In this document: in pieces, positions 38,704 to 46,850 of the stretch | How positions within the stretch are numbered: position 1 is the stretch's first letter | How the letters are laid out: each line of letters starts with the position of its first letter | NCBI RefSeq assembly: GCF_902506505.1 | Contig: NZ_LR733406.1 | Location: 2,404,826 to 2,468,825, forward strand | Length of the DNA: 64,000 nucleotides | Origin: Pseudomonas sp. 8AS | GTDB lineage: Bacteria > Pseudomonadota > Gammaproteobacteria > Pseudomonadales > Pseudomonadaceae | Direction of reading: 5' to 3' | Program-made: the position numbers and the translations under genes | The notes under the pieces: model-generated | Databases searched by the model: none | What the model was told of the DNA's origin: nothing | Seen by the model: the letters and a program-made list of their open reading frames with translations, nothing else

Positions 38704-39800
38704 TGGCTGCCGTGTCCCGTCTGTTTGAACCGCTGCAGCTCGGCGAGCTGCAGTTGAGCAACCGCATCGTCATGGCACCGATGACGCGCAGCCGCGCCGA
38801 CGCCGATGACGCCCCCGATGCCCTGCACGTCGCCTACTACGGGCAGCGCGCCAGCGCCGGGCTGATCATCGCCGAGGGCACCTATCCCTGCGCCGACGGC
38901 AAGGGCTACTGCCGCACGCCGGGCATCGCCACGCCGCGTCAGATCGAGGCCTGGCGTGCGGTCACCACGGCCGTGCGCGCCAACGGCGGCGCCAGCCAGG
39001 TGCTGCAGCTGATGCACGTCGGCCGGGTGGCCAGCCGCCACAACAAGGCGGTCACGGCCCTGACCCTGGCGCCTTCGGCGATCGCAGCGCGTGGCAGCCT
39101 GTTCACCGACAGCCACGGCATGGCGCCGCTGGAAGTGCCCCAAGAAATGAGCCTGGCGCAGATCGATGCGACCATCGAGGCCTACCGCCAGGCGGCGCTG
39201 AACGCCCGCGCGGCCGGCTTCGACGGGGTGGAGCTGCATTGCTCCAGCGGCTACCTGCCGATGCAGTTCCTGCTTGCCGGCAGCAACCAGCGCCAGGACG
39301 GCTATGGCGGCAGCCTGAGCCGGCGCCGGCGCTTTGCCGTGGAATGCCTGGAAGCCATGGCCGGTGCCATAGGCGCCGGCCGGGTGGGACTGCGCATCAT
39401 CCCCGGCAACCCGTTCAACGACATGCAGGACGACGACCCGATCGCCACTTATGGCGGTCTGCTCGATGCGGTGAATCCGCTCGGCCTGGCCTATGTCCAG
39501 GTCAGCCGCTCGCCGCAGGCCGGGCTGGATGCCTTTGCCCTGGTGCGCCAGCACTTTCGTGGTGGGGTGATCATCAACGACGGCTTCGACGGCCCCAGCG
39601 CCGAGCAGGCGCTGGCCGCAGGGCAGGGCGATGCGGTGTCTTTCGCCCGCCACTACATCGCCAACCCCGATCTGGTCGAGCGCCTGCGCGAGCACAGCGA
39701 GCTGGCCCAGTTCGACCGCGCCACCCTCTACACCACCGGCCCGCGCGGCTACAGCGACTATCCGCTGCGCCAGGCCCAGCCGCAGGTTGATCTGTCATGA
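38703..39800 (+). CDS. Old Yellow Enzyme-family flavin oxidoreductase
   Basis: A 365-residue FMN TIM-barrel ene-reductase. Typical segments are LGELQLSNRIVMAPMTRSRA, GLIIAEGTYP, QLMHVGRVA and GYGGSLSRRRRF. In place of the usual HxxH/HGAHGYL, it reads ELHCSSGYLPMQFL, so one substrate-binding residue differs. Start and stop overlap both neighbours by one to four bases. OYE enzymes reduce steroid enones (delta4, delta6) in bile-acid pathways, which fits the SnoaL-fold dehydratase candidate just upstream. Confidence 0.85.
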   Translation: MAAVSRLFEPLQLGELQLSNRIVMAPMTRSRADADDAPDALHVAYYGQRASAGLIIAEGTYPCADGKGYCRTPGIATPRQIEAWRAVTTAVRANGGASQVLQLMHVGRVASRHNKAVTALTLAPSAIAARGSLFTDSHGMAPLEVPQEMSLAQIDATIEAYRQAALNARAAGFDGVELHCSSGYLPMQFLLAGSNQRQDGYGGSLSRRRRFAVECLEAMAGAIGAGRVGLRIIPGNPFNDMQDDDPIATYGGLLDAVNPLGLAYVQVSRSPQAGLDAFALVRQHFRGGVIINDGFDGPSAEQALAAGQGDAVSFARHYIANPDLVERLREHSELAQFDRATLYTTGPRGYSDYPLRQAQPQVDLS

Positions 39801-41365
39801 GTGTCATCCCTTCCATGGCGCAGACCATTCCCGCCGCCCTGGCCGAGTCCGTGCGCCGTTATGGCGAGCGCATCGCCATCGACGACGACGGTCTGCAGCT
39901 GACCTATGCCGAGCTGCAGCAGCGTGCCCGCGAGACCGGGTGCGCCCTGCTGGCCCTTGGTGTGCAGCCGGGCGAGCGGGTGGCGATCTGGGCCCCCAAC
40001 GGCCAGCGCTGGATAGTCGCGGCCCTCGGCTGCCTGCTGGCCGGCGCCGTGCTGGTGCCGCTGAGCACCCGCCTGAAGGGCGCCGAGGCCGCCGATATCC
40101 TGCGTCGCAGCGGCGCGCGCCTGCTGTTCAGCGTCGGCGAATTCCTCGGCAGCTACTACCCGGCGCTGCTCGAGGGACACGAGCTGCCGCAGCTTGAGCA
40201 ATGCGTGGTGCTGGAGCAGGCGCGTCCCGGCGATTCCGACTGGGAAGGCTTCCTGGTCTGCGCCGCCGAGGTGAACGCGCAGCAGCTGGAGCAACGCAGC
40301 GCCGCCCTGGATGGCGACAGCCTGTGCGACCTGATCTTCACCTCGGGCACCACCGGCTATCCCAAGGGCGTGCTCTGCGCCCACGGGCAGAATGTGCGGC
40401 TGTTCGACAACTGGGGGCAGATAGTCGGTCTCGAAGCCGGCGACCGCTACCTGATCGTCAACCCGTTCTTTCACACCTTCGGCTTCAAGGCCGGCTGGCT
40501 GGCGGCGCTGCTCCGTGGCGCGACCATCCTGCCGCAGCGCACCTTCGAGGCCGAGGCGGTGCTGGCGCGGATCGAGCATGACCGGGTGAACTTCCTGCCC
40601 GGGCCGCCGGCGCTCTACGCCTCGATGCTCGACCACCCGGGACGGCAGCGTTTTGATCTGTCCTCGCTGCGGGTGGCGGTGACCGGCGCTGCCTCGGTGC
40701 CGCCGGTGCTGGTGCAGCGCATGCAGGACGAGCTGGGCTTTGCCCATGTGGTGACCGCCTATGGCCTCACCGAATGCTGCGGCCTGGCCACTATCTGCCG
40801 TCCCGGTGACGACCTGCAGCGGGTCGCCACCACCAGTGGGCGGGCGCTGGACGGCATCGAGCTGCGCTGCGTCGATGGCGAGGGTCGCGAGGTGCCTTGT
40901 GGGGAGCCCGGCGAGGTGCTGATCCGCGGCTACAACCTGATGCGCGGCTACCTCGACGACCCGGAGGCCACAGCCGAGGCCCTGGACGGCGACGGCTGGC
41001 TGCATACCGGCGATATCGGCGTGCTCGATGAGCAGGGCTACCTGCGGGTCACCGACCGGCTCAAGGACATGTACATAGTCGGTGGCTTCAACTGCTATCC
41101 GGCCGAGGTTGAACGCCTGCTGATGGAACACCCGGCCATCGCCCAGGTGGCGGTGGTCGGCATGCCCGACGAGCGTCTCGGCGAGGTGGGCAAGGCCTAT
41201 GTGATCCTGCGTCCCGGCGCCGAGCTTGCGCAGGCGCAGCTGATCGCCTGGTGCCGAGAGCAGATGGCCAACTACAAGGTGCCGCGTAGCGTCGAGTTCG
41301 TCAGTGAGCTGCCGCTGACCGCCTCGGGCAAGGTGACCAAGGCCGCGCTGCGCGCCACGGCCTAG
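39797..41365 (+). CDS. fadD3: Acyl-CoA ligase, FadD3-like (C/D-ring propanoate activation)
   Basis: A 522-residue adenylate-forming ligase. The ATP motif is FTSGTTGYPKG (A3), followed by YGLTECCG (A5), GWLHTGDIG (A7) and the catalytic Lys in LTASGKVTK (A10). In steroid degraders FadD3 activates the indane-dione propanoate (HIP) left after ring A/B removal. The ATGA overlap with the OYE shows coupling. A side-chain (bile acid) CoA ligase role cannot be excluded, since no other ligase lies in the window. Confidence 0.83.
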   Translation: MSVIPSMAQTIPAALAESVRRYGERIAIDDDGLQLTYAELQQRARETGCALLALGVQPGERVAIWAPNGQRWIVAALGCLLAGAVLVPLSTRLKGAEAADILRRSGARLLFSVGEFLGSYYPALLEGHELPQLEQCVVLEQARPGDSDWEGFLVCAAEVNAQQLEQRSAALDGDSLCDLIFTSGTTGYPKGVLCAHGQNVRLFDNWGQIVGLEAGDRYLIVNPFFHTFGFKAGWLAALLRGATILPQRTFEAEAVLARIEHDRVNFLPGPPALYASMLDHPGRQRFDLSSLRVAVTGAASVPPVLVQRMQDELGFAHVVTAYGLTECCGLATICRPGDDLQRVATTSGRALDGIELRCVDGEGREVPCGEPGEVLIRGYNLMRGYLDDPEATAEALDGDGWLHTGDIGVLDEQGYLRVTDRLKDMYIVGGFNCYPAEVERLLMEHPAIAQVAVVGMPDERLGEVGKAYVILRPGAELAQAQLIAWCREQMANYKVPRSVEFVSELPLTASGKVTKAALRATA

Positions 41366-41376
41366 TCCGGCCTTGT

Positions 41377-41400
41377 GCCGCCCGGGCTGGCTCGGGCGGC
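41377..41400 (+). terminator. Stem-loop after the ligase gene
   Basis: GCCGCCCG at 41377-41384 pairs with CGGGCGGC at 41393-41400, 12 bases after the stop. There is no T run, so this is a weak terminator call. Confidence 0.5.
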
Positions 41401-41419
41401 GCTGTTGCGGGTTTGTGGG

Positions 41420-42105
41420 TGGGGATACCGGACTGGCCAGATTGCGCGTTCCCGGTTCTGTGTTCAGCCGACTTCTGATCAGGCTGACGGTTCTGGTTTC
41501 GCCCTTCCCGGGCGACTCACTTTCTTTGCTTGTGCAAAGAAAGTAAGCAAAGAAACACACCCCTTCATCCGGCCCTGCGCTTCGCGCAGGGTTCGCTCAC
41601 TCCATCGTCGCTCCGAGGGCCGGCGTACAAGGTCCATCCCTGGACCTTTACGCCTCTCGCCGCATCCCTGCGGCTCGTCCCTCTACGCAACGATTCCGTT
41701 CGCCCTCCTCAAGGGGATTTGGTGTTGCCTGCAAGTCCGTGCGGGTGAAACAGAAGAGCCCAAGAACCGAGGAAAAGGGGAATGACATTCAGGCAACTCG
41801 GAGCCGGATCCCCGTCAGGAGGCCGAGTGGAGGTGCCGCGCAGGGGGACGCGAGGCAGGACGCCGAGCGAGGAACGAAGGGACAGGGACGTCCCTTCGTG
41901 ACGGCCCCCGGAGCGGCACCGGAAAGAGGGAACCCCGCCGCAGGCGGGGCCGGATGTCGGGGTGGCCTTCTCTTTGGTTACTTTCTCTTGGCCAGACAAG
42001 AGAAAGTGACTCGCCCAGGAGGGCGAAACCAAAACCATCAGCCTGCACCGAAAGCGGCTGGACACTGAATCAAGAACACAACCTTGCCAGTCCGGTATCA
42101 ACCGC
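41420..42105. repeat. Two convergent copies of a Pseudomonas intergenic repeat
   Basis: The left arm (about 41420-41750) reads GGTTTCGCCCTTCCCGGGCG, ACTCACTTTCTTTG, CATCCGGCCC and CCTCTCGCCGC. The right arm (about 41755-42105) carries related sequence on the opposite strand (GGTTTCGCCCTCCTGGGCGA, CATCCGGCCC). Together they fill most of the 940-base gap before hsaC. This resembles the repeat behind spurious DUF1534-type annotations in Pseudomonas. Open frames within it are not genes. Confidence 0.72.
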
Positions 42106-42198
42106 ATCTTCCTCTCAGGAGTAAGCCGAGCCTGCCCCAGGCTCCAGGCGCACCCCGTCGCCTGCCCATCGCAGAGCCCCGCGCCCGCCCTGTTGCGC

Positions 42199-42216
42199 TA
42201 GTCCCATTGGACGATG
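42199..42216 (+). promoter_or_regulatory. GTCC-N4-GGAC operator upstream of hsaC
   Basis: TAGTCCCATTGGACGATG, 90 bases before the hsaC start. It heads the longest operon of the cluster (11 genes to the LuxR-type regulator). Confidence 0.68.
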
Positions 42217-42306
42217 CTGGGCTCGCGCCGGCAGCGCTTAATCGGCCTCATCCAGGGTTCGCCCGCCAGGGCGGACCGCAGTCCGAAACAGATGAGGAGA
42301 AGATTC

Positions 42307-43203
42307 GTGGATATCCGCGGCCTGGGTTACGTGACCGTGCAATCGCGCGATCTGCAGCAGTGGCGCCGCTATGCCGGCGAAGTGCTGGGCATGATGGTGG
42401 TCGAGGTGGCCGCAGGCGATGCCCTGCTGCTGAAGATGGACGAGCGTCCCTACCGTCTGTGCATCGAGCAGGCCGACCGCGACGGCTTCGGCGCCTGCGG
42501 TTGGGAGCTGGCCGGCGTCGAGGCCTTCGAGCAGGCCCTGGCCGAGCTGGAGCAGACCGATGTGCCGGTGCAGCGCGGCACTACTGCCGAGGCGGCGGCA
42601 CGTCAGGTGCAGGCGCTGGCACGCTTCCAGGACCCGGACGGCAATCGCCACGAGCTGTTCTGGGGCCCGCGCCAGGACTTCGCCCGTTTCGTCTCGCCGG
42701 TCGGCGTGCAGGGCTTCGTCACCGGCGAACTGGGCATGGGCCACGCCGTGCTGCCGGCGCCCAGCTTCGACCGTTGCCGCGCCTTCTACGAGGAGGTCAT
42801 GGGCCTGCGCCTGTCCGACCTGATGAAGGTGCGCTTCACCAGTGATCCGGCCGAGCCGGAAAAGCGCATTCACTTCCTCCATTGCAACAACGCCCGCCAC
42901 CACTCGCTGGCGCTGTTCGAGTGTCCGGTGCCGTCCGGCTGCGTGCACCTGATGGTCGAGGTGACCCGCCTCGACGACGTCGGCCGCGCCCTCGACCGCA
43001 TGCATGCCAATGGCGTGAAGCTGTCGGCGACCCTTGGCCAGCATCTGAACGACGAGATGGTGTCCTTCTACATGCAGACCCCGGGCGGTTTCGACCTGGA
43101 GTACGGCTGCCACGGCAAGCAGGTCGACTGGAGCCGCCACACGCCTTTCGAGAGCACGGTGGTCAGCCAGTGGGGCCACGATTTCAGCGTGGGGAGACAG
43201 TGA
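42307..43203 (+). CDS. hsaC: 3,4-DHSA extradiol dioxygenase (HsaC/TesB)
   Basis: A 298-residue two-domain vicinal-oxygen-chelate dioxygenase that cleaves the catechol ring A. By position against BphC, iron ligands are His146 (GMGHAVLP), His214 (CVHLMVE) and Glu265 (GFDLEYG). Active-site residues are His199 (HHSLALFE), His246 and Tyr255 (VSFYMQTPGG). The GTG start at 42307 follows AGGAG at good spacing; an in-frame ATG 15 bases upstream is part of that ribosome binding site. Stop overlaps the next start by one base. Confidence 0.92.
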   Translation: MDIRGLGYVTVQSRDLQQWRRYAGEVLGMMVVEVAAGDALLLKMDERPYRLCIEQADRDGFGACGWELAGVEAFEQALAELEQTDVPVQRGTTAEAAARQVQALARFQDPDGNRHELFWGPRQDFARFVSPVGVQGFVTGELGMGHAVLPAPSFDRCRAFYEEVMGLRLSDLMKVRFTSDPAEPEKRIHFLHCNNARHHSLALFECPVPSGCVHLMVEVTRLDDVGRALDRMHANGVKLSATLGQHLNDEMVSFYMQTPGGFDLEYGCHGKQVDWSRHTPFESTVVSQWGHDFSVGRQ

Positions 43204-44084
43204 TGGACAAGCGTATGACGAGTGCCGAGATGGTCGCCGAGCTGCGCGACGGCATGACCATCGGTATTGGTGGCTGGGGCCCGCGGCGCAAGCCGATGGC
43301 GCTGATCCGCGAGATCCTGCGTTCCGACCTCAAGGACCTCACCGTGGTCGCCTATGGCGGCGCCGATGTCGGCATGCTGTGCGCCGCCGGCAAGGTGAAG
43401 AAGCTGGTGTTCGCCTTCGTCTCCCTGGATTTCATTCCGCTCGAGCCGCACTTTCGCAAGGCCCGGCAGAACGGTGCCATCGAGGTGATGGAGATCGACG
43501 AGGGCATGCTGCTGCTCGGCCTGCGCGCCGCGGCCATGGGCGTGCCCTTCATCCCCACCGCCGTGGGTCTGGGCACCGATGTGCTGACCCATAACCCCGA
43601 GATCAAGCTGGTCGCCTCGCCCTATGCCGACGGCAAGGACTGGCTGGCGATGCCGGCACTCAAGCTCGACGCCGCGCTGCTGCACGTCGACCGCGCCGAT
43701 GCGCGCGGGGTGTGCCAGATCCTCGGCCCCGACCACTACATGGACGACCTGTTCGCCCGCGCCGCGCACAAGACCTACGTCAGCTGCGACGAGCTGGTCG
43801 AGCCGGCGCAGCTGCATGCCGATCCGGCGGGCGCGCGCCTGGTGTTCTGGGAGCGCAACCGTACCCACGGGGTGATCCATGCCCCGGGTGGAGCCCACCC
43901 CAGCTCCTGCGCGCCGAGCTATGGCTTCGACAAGAAACACTTCGACCTGTACTGCCAGTCGGCCCATCAGCCGGATGGCTGGCAGGCCTACTTCGATGCC
44001 TATGTCCGCCCCGGCGAAGCCGCCTACCTGAAGAAGGTCGGCGGGCTCGAGGCGATCCACCGCCTGCCCCTGCCGGTGTTCTGA
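43203..44084 (+). CDS. ipdA: CoA-transferase family ring-C hydrolase, subunit A (IpdA)
   Basis: A 293-residue class I CoA-transferase alpha-type subunit. The glycine-rich start is MTIGIGGWGPRRKP, and EIDEGMLLLGLRAAAMG holds a candidate catalytic Glu. With IpdB it opens the last carbocycle (ring C, COCHEA-CoA) in C/D-ring breakdown instead of transferring CoA. The length matches mycobacterial IpdA. Order hsaC-ipdA-ipdB equals tesB-ORF1-ORF2 (ScdL1L2) in Comamonas testosteroni. Confidence 0.88.
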   Translation: MDKRMTSAEMVAELRDGMTIGIGGWGPRRKPMALIREILRSDLKDLTVVAYGGADVGMLCAAGKVKKLVFAFVSLDFIPLEPHFRKARQNGAIEVMEIDEGMLLLGLRAAAMGVPFIPTAVGLGTDVLTHNPEIKLVASPYADGKDWLAMPALKLDAALLHVDRADARGVCQILGPDHYMDDLFARAAHKTYVSCDELVEPAQLHADPAGARLVFWERNRTHGVIHAPGGAHPSSCAPSYGFDKKHFDLYCQSAHQPDGWQAYFDAYVRPGEAAYLKKVGGLEAIHRLPLPVF

Positions 44085-44095
44085 GGAGAGCCTTG

Positions 44096-44917
44096 ATGAC
44101 CGAACAAACTCCTGATTTCAGCCTGGCCGAGTTGCTGATCTGCGCCGCCAGCGAGTGCTGGCGCGACGACGGCGAAGTGCTGGCCACCGGCATCGGCGTG
44201 ATCCCGCGCCTGGCCGCATCGCTGGCCATGCTGAGCAGCAACCGCGACCTGCTGATGACCGACTCCGAGGCCTTTATGGTCGCCGAACCGGTGCCGCTGG
44301 GCGCCCGTGGCGATTACGTGGCGCAGTTCGACAGCTGGATGGGCTTCGCGCGCATCTTCGACAACGTCTGGGGCGGGCGCCGCCACGCGCTGGTCGGGCC
44401 GACCCAGATCGACCGCTTCGGCCAGGCCAACATCTCCTGCGTCGGCGGCGACTACCGCCAGCCCAAGGTGCAGATGCTCGGCGTGCGCGGCTTCCCCGGC
44501 AACTCGATCAGCCACGCCAACTCCTTCTTCGTGCCCAGCCACAACCGCCGGGTGTTCGTCGAGGACGAAGTCGATATGGTCTGCTCGGTGGGCTACAACC
44601 CGGCACGCCTGGCGCGTGGCTGGTCGCTGGACGAGATCGACATCCGCCTGATCGTCAGCGACCTGGCCGTGCTCGACTTCCAGGGCCCGGGCAAGCAGAT
44701 GCGCCTGCGTTCGCTGCATCCGGGCGTGAGCCTGGCCGAAGTGCAGGACAACACCGGCTTCAACCTGCACCTGCCGCAGCAGATTGCCGTCACCGCCCTG
44801 CCCACGGCCGAGCAGCTGGCGCTGATCCGCCGTCTCGACCCGCACCAGCTGCGCGCCAGTCAGCTCAAGGACAACCCGCCAGGCGTGCGCGCCCAGGATG
44901 CGAGGACGCCCGCATGA
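44096..44917 (+). CDS. ipdB: CoA-transferase family ring-C hydrolase, subunit B (IpdB)
   Basis: A 273-residue partner of IpdA with the beta-subunit fold. Recognisable segments are TGIGVIPRLAASLA, TDSEAFMVAEPVPLG and FPGNSISHANSFFVP. It starts 11 bases after ipdA with GAGGAG upstream, and its stop overlaps the following hydratase start. The two subunits are expected to form a heterotetramer. Confidence 0.88.
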   Translation: MTEQTPDFSLAELLICAASECWRDDGEVLATGIGVIPRLAASLAMLSSNRDLLMTDSEAFMVAEPVPLGARGDYVAQFDSWMGFARIFDNVWGGRRHALVGPTQIDRFGQANISCVGGDYRQPKVQMLGVRGFPGNSISHANSFFVPSHNRRVFVEDEVDMVCSVGYNPARLARGWSLDEIDIRLIVSDLAVLDFQGPGKQMRLRSLHPGVSLAEVQDNTGFNLHLPQQIAVTALPTAEQLALIRRLDPHQLRASQLKDNPPGVRAQDARTPA

Positions 44918-45771
44918 CTGCCGCCAGCCAGGATGTGGTGCTGTACGAGGTGCAAGGGCCACTGGCCCTGATCACCCTGCATCGCCCCGAATACCACAAT
45001 GCGCAGAACTCGCAGATGACCTATGCGCTGGACGCCGCCCTGCGTCGGGCGGTGGATGACGATGCGGTCAAGGTCATAGTCCTGCGCGGTGCCGGCAAGC
45101 ACTTCTCCGCCGGCCACGACATCGGCAGCCCCGGGCGCGACGTGGACCAGAGCTTCGAGCGCGTCGGCCTGTGGCCCGACCATGTCGGCAAGCCCGGTGG
45201 CGAGTTCCAGTTCGTCCGCGAGCAGGAGGTCTACCTGGGCATGTGCCGGCGCTGGCGCGAGATTCCCAAGCCGACCATCGCCATGGTCCAGGGCGCCTGC
45301 ATCGCCGGCGGCCTGATGCTGGCCTGGGTCTGCGACCTGATCGTGGCCAGCGACGACGCCTTCTTCTCCGACCCGGTGGTGCGCATGGGCATTCCCGGCG
45401 TCGAGTACTTCGCCCACGCCCATGAGCTCAACCCGCGCATCGCCAAGGAATTCCTCTTCCTCGGCGAGCGCATGAGCGCCGAGCGCGCCTGGCAGATGGG
45501 CATGGTCAACAAGGTGGTGCCGCGCGACGTGCTGGAGGACGTGACCCTGGACATGGCCCGGCGCATCGCGCAGATGCCGCGCATGGGTCTGGCCCTGACC
45601 AAGCAGGCGCTGAACAACGCCGAGGACCTGATGGGCAAGCGCGCCACCATGGACATGGTGTTCGGCCTGCACCACTTCGCCCATGTGCACAACGAACTGG
45701 TCTCCGGCGACAAGCTCGGCGGCTACGACGCCAAGGCCATGGCCGGCGCCCAGCGCAAGACGGAGGCCTGA
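44914..45771 (+). CDS. Enoyl-CoA hydratase/isomerase family protein
   Basis: A 285-residue crotonase. The oxyanion segments are GKHFSAGHDIG and GACIAGGLMLAW. A Glu at the usual second catalytic position is not obvious (DPVVRMGIPGVEYFAH), so hydration may use other residues. It lies between ipdB and ipdC. It is longer than, and distinct from, the EchA20-like crotonase two genes downstream. A hydratase step on a ring-D or C fragment is likely, but the exact one is undefined. Confidence 0.82.
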   Translation: MTAASQDVVLYEVQGPLALITLHRPEYHNAQNSQMTYALDAALRRAVDDDAVKVIVLRGAGKHFSAGHDIGSPGRDVDQSFERVGLWPDHVGKPGGEFQFVREQEVYLGMCRRWREIPKPTIAMVQGACIAGGLMLAWVCDLIVASDDAFFSDPVVRMGIPGVEYFAHAHELNPRIAKEFLFLGERMSAERAWQMGMVNKVVPRDVLEDVTLDMARRIAQMPRMGLALTKQALNNAEDLMGKRATMDMVFGLHHFAHVHNELVSGDKLGGYDAKAMAGAQRKTEA

Positions 45772-45772
45772 G

Positions 45773-46840
45773 ATGGCGATCGATCTGGGCACCGCGCTGA
45801 CCGAGCGCCTCGGCTGCCGCTACCCCATCGTGCAGACTGCCATGGGCTGGGTCGCCGAGCCGCGCCTGGTGGCCGCCACCGGCAATGCCGGCGGTTTCGG
45901 CTTCCTCGCCGGGGCGACCATCGAGCCGGCGCGCATGGAGGAGGCCATCGTCGAGGTCAAGCGCCTCAGCGACCGGCCGTTCGGGGTCAACTTCCACATG
46001 TACCAGCCCAACGCCGAACACATAGTCGAGCTGGTGCTCAGGCATGGCGTGCGTGCGGTCAGCTACAGCCGCTCGCCGGGCAAACAGATGATCACTCGCC
46101 TGAAGGACGCCGGGGTGGTCTGCATGCCCACGGTCGGCGCGCTCAAGCACGCGGTCAAGGCGGTGCAGATGGGCGCCGACATGGTCACCGTGCAGGGCGG
46201 CGAGGGCGGCGGCCACACCGGCAGCGTGCCCACCGCGCTGCTACTCGGCCAGGTGCTCGACAGCGTGCAGGTGCCGGTGATCGCCGCCGGCGGCTTCAAG
46301 GACGGTCGTGGCCTGGCCGCCGCGCTGGCCATGGGCGCGGCCGGCATCGCCATGGGCACGCGCTTCCTGATGACGCGCGAGAGCCCGGTGCCGCAGGCCA
46401 CCCTGCAGCGCTACCTACAGGTCCGCGAGCCGGACGCCATCCGCGTCAGCCGCGCCATCGACGGCATGCCGCAGCGGATGATCGACAACGAGTTGCTGGT
46501 TCATCTCGAGCAGGCCGGCGCGCCGCGCCGCCTGTGGCTGGCGCTGAAGAACGGGCTGGCCTACCGCCGCCACAGCGGCATGGGCCTGGGCCAGATGCTC
46601 GCCACCGCATTCAAGCTGCGCAGCGCCGGCGAGCTGAGCGCCGCACAGACGCTGATGGCGGCCAACGCACCGATGATCATCCAGCAGGCCATGGTCGAGG
46701 GCCATCCGGAGCGCGGCGTGCTGCCGTCCGGGCAAATCGCCGCGCTGATCGACGACCTGCCGAGCTGCGCCGAACTTATTCAACGCATCGCCGACGACGC
46801 GCAACTGCGCCTCGCCGAACTCGCCCGCCGGGCATCCTGA
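45773..46840 (+). CDS. ipdC: Nitronate monooxygenase-family flavoenzyme (IpdC-like)
   Basis: A 355-residue FMN TIM-barrel enzyme. Motifs include YPIVQTAMGWVAEPRLVAA at the N terminus, VQGGEGGGHTGSV (flavin/substrate His) and IAAGGFKDGRGLAAALAMGA (phosphate binding). In steroid degraders IpdC is a flavin-dependent reductase acting on 5-OH-HIC-CoA before ring D opening. The nearby ipdAB and echA20-like genes support this over nitroalkane oxidation. Confidence 0.85.
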   Translation: MAIDLGTALTERLGCRYPIVQTAMGWVAEPRLVAATGNAGGFGFLAGATIEPARMEEAIVEVKRLSDRPFGVNFHMYQPNAEHIVELVLRHGVRAVSYSRSPGKQMITRLKDAGVVCMPTVGALKHAVKAVQMGADMVTVQGGEGGGHTGSVPTALLLGQVLDSVQVPVIAAGGFKDGRGLAAALAMGAAGIAMGTRFLMTRESPVPQATLQRYLQVREPDAIRVSRAIDGMPQRMIDNELLVHLEQAGAPRRLWLALKNGLAYRRHSGMGLGQMLATAFKLRSAGELSAAQTLMAANAPMIIQQAMVEGHPERGVLPSGQIAALIDDLPSCAELIQRIADDAQLRLAELARRAS

Positions 46841-46850
46841 GGGGGACACC

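Noticed and set aside
41363-41380. TAGTCC just after the FadD3-like gene, resembling the cluster operator
   Set aside because: The second half (GGACGATG) is absent and it overlaps the stop codon region.
41530-42068. Short frames within the intergenic repeat before hsaC
   Set aside because: They derive from a dispersed repeat that is often mis-annotated as small hypothetical proteins.
43203-44917. IpdA/IpdB as an ordinary succinyl- or acetoacetyl-CoA transferase
   Set aside because: The subunit lengths, sequence blocks and position between hsaC and the ipdC/echA20-like genes match steroid ring-C hydrolases.
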